Assembly (NCBI GenBank): GCA_023101725.1
Contig: JALJCO010007127.1
Span: 372,001 to 436,000 of the forward strand
Direction: 5' to 3'
From: Atherinomorus stipes
Taxonomy: Eukaryota; Chordata; Actinopteri; Atheriniformes; Atherinidae
DNA length: 64,000 nt
The notes below the pieces were generated by a model. It worked only from the letters and a program-made list of their open reading frames with translations, was not told the origin of the DNA and did no database searches. The position numbers and the translations under genes were made by a program. How positions within the stretch are numbered: position 1 is the first letter of the stretch; the number at the start of each line of letters is the position of its first letter. This document shows positions 63,949 to 64,000 of the stretch, one piece after another.

Positions 63949-64000
63949 TAGGGCTGGACGATTATGGAAAAAATTATAATCACGATTATTTTGACTGATA
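63949..64000. mobile_element. Left end of a hAT-like repeat, cut by the window edge
   Basis: TAGGGCTGGACGATTATGG, followed by an AATCACGATTATTTTGACTG-type sequence, matches, from memory, a very common fish hAT/MITE terminus. The element continues beyond the window. Confidence 0.5.

Overview
The window looks like nuclear DNA of a teleost fish, probably a percomorph. It is AT-rich and intron-bearing, with long noncoding stretches, fish-type Tc1 elements with ~200-bp inverted repeats, hAT and CACTG-ended (CACTA/CMC superfamily) transposons, and long GATA/ATCT microsatellites. The one fully readable host gene is engrailed-2 (en2, + strand): two coding exons (24163-24649 and 26456-26775) joined by a phase-1 intron, giving a 268-residue homeodomain repressor. 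Its 3' UTR ends near a poly(A) signal at 28703. I cannot say from sequence alone which teleost paralogue (en2a or en2b) this is.

Layout. 1-4.5 kb: noncoding, with a CTCF-like motif pair and one splice-flanked minus-strand ORF. 4.57-13.11 kb: an 8.5-kb CACTA/CMC transposon with 2-bp TG target duplications. It carries, on the minus strand, a C2H2-finger Tnp2-like transposase and a second gene of the family that fish annotations call 'SAMD3-like'; both are frameshifted. 13.29-18.33 kb: a second, shorter member (TA duplications) that keeps only a broken copy of the second gene and its own NRF1/CRE-type promoter. 18.3-24.1 kb: en2 upstream region with candidate enhancers, a perfect 34-bp palindrome, two splice-flanked minus-strand ORFs and an E-box/CCAAT promoter. 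24.1-28.7 kb: en2. 28.7-49 kb: noncoding-looking DNA with microsatellites, candidate regulatory blocks and scattered minus-strand exon-like segments leading back to a CpG-rich promoter at ~49 kb. 52.3-59 kb: a nested transposon cluster (hAT MITE; Tc1 interrupted by two hAT elements with 8-bp duplications; a second Tc1 inserted in an ATCT microsatellite; a third Tc1 fragment). 62.0-62.3 kb: a promoter with a ZNF143-like site and a short first coding exon on the + strand, compatible with rbm33. The window ends inside another hAT-like repeat.

How it fits together. In mammals the local order is EN2 (+), CNPY1 (-), RBM33 (+). The + strand en2, the minus-strand exon-like segments and the + strand first exon at 62.2 kb have the same order and orientation, but I could not recognise any canopy coding sequence. 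Much of the 19-48 kb DNA is therefore best read as possible regulatory landscape of en2. The strongest non-host biology is the pair of CACTA-like elements: a two-gene transposon family with GC-rich host-like promoters, a long hairpin between its genes and foldbacks next to one terminus.
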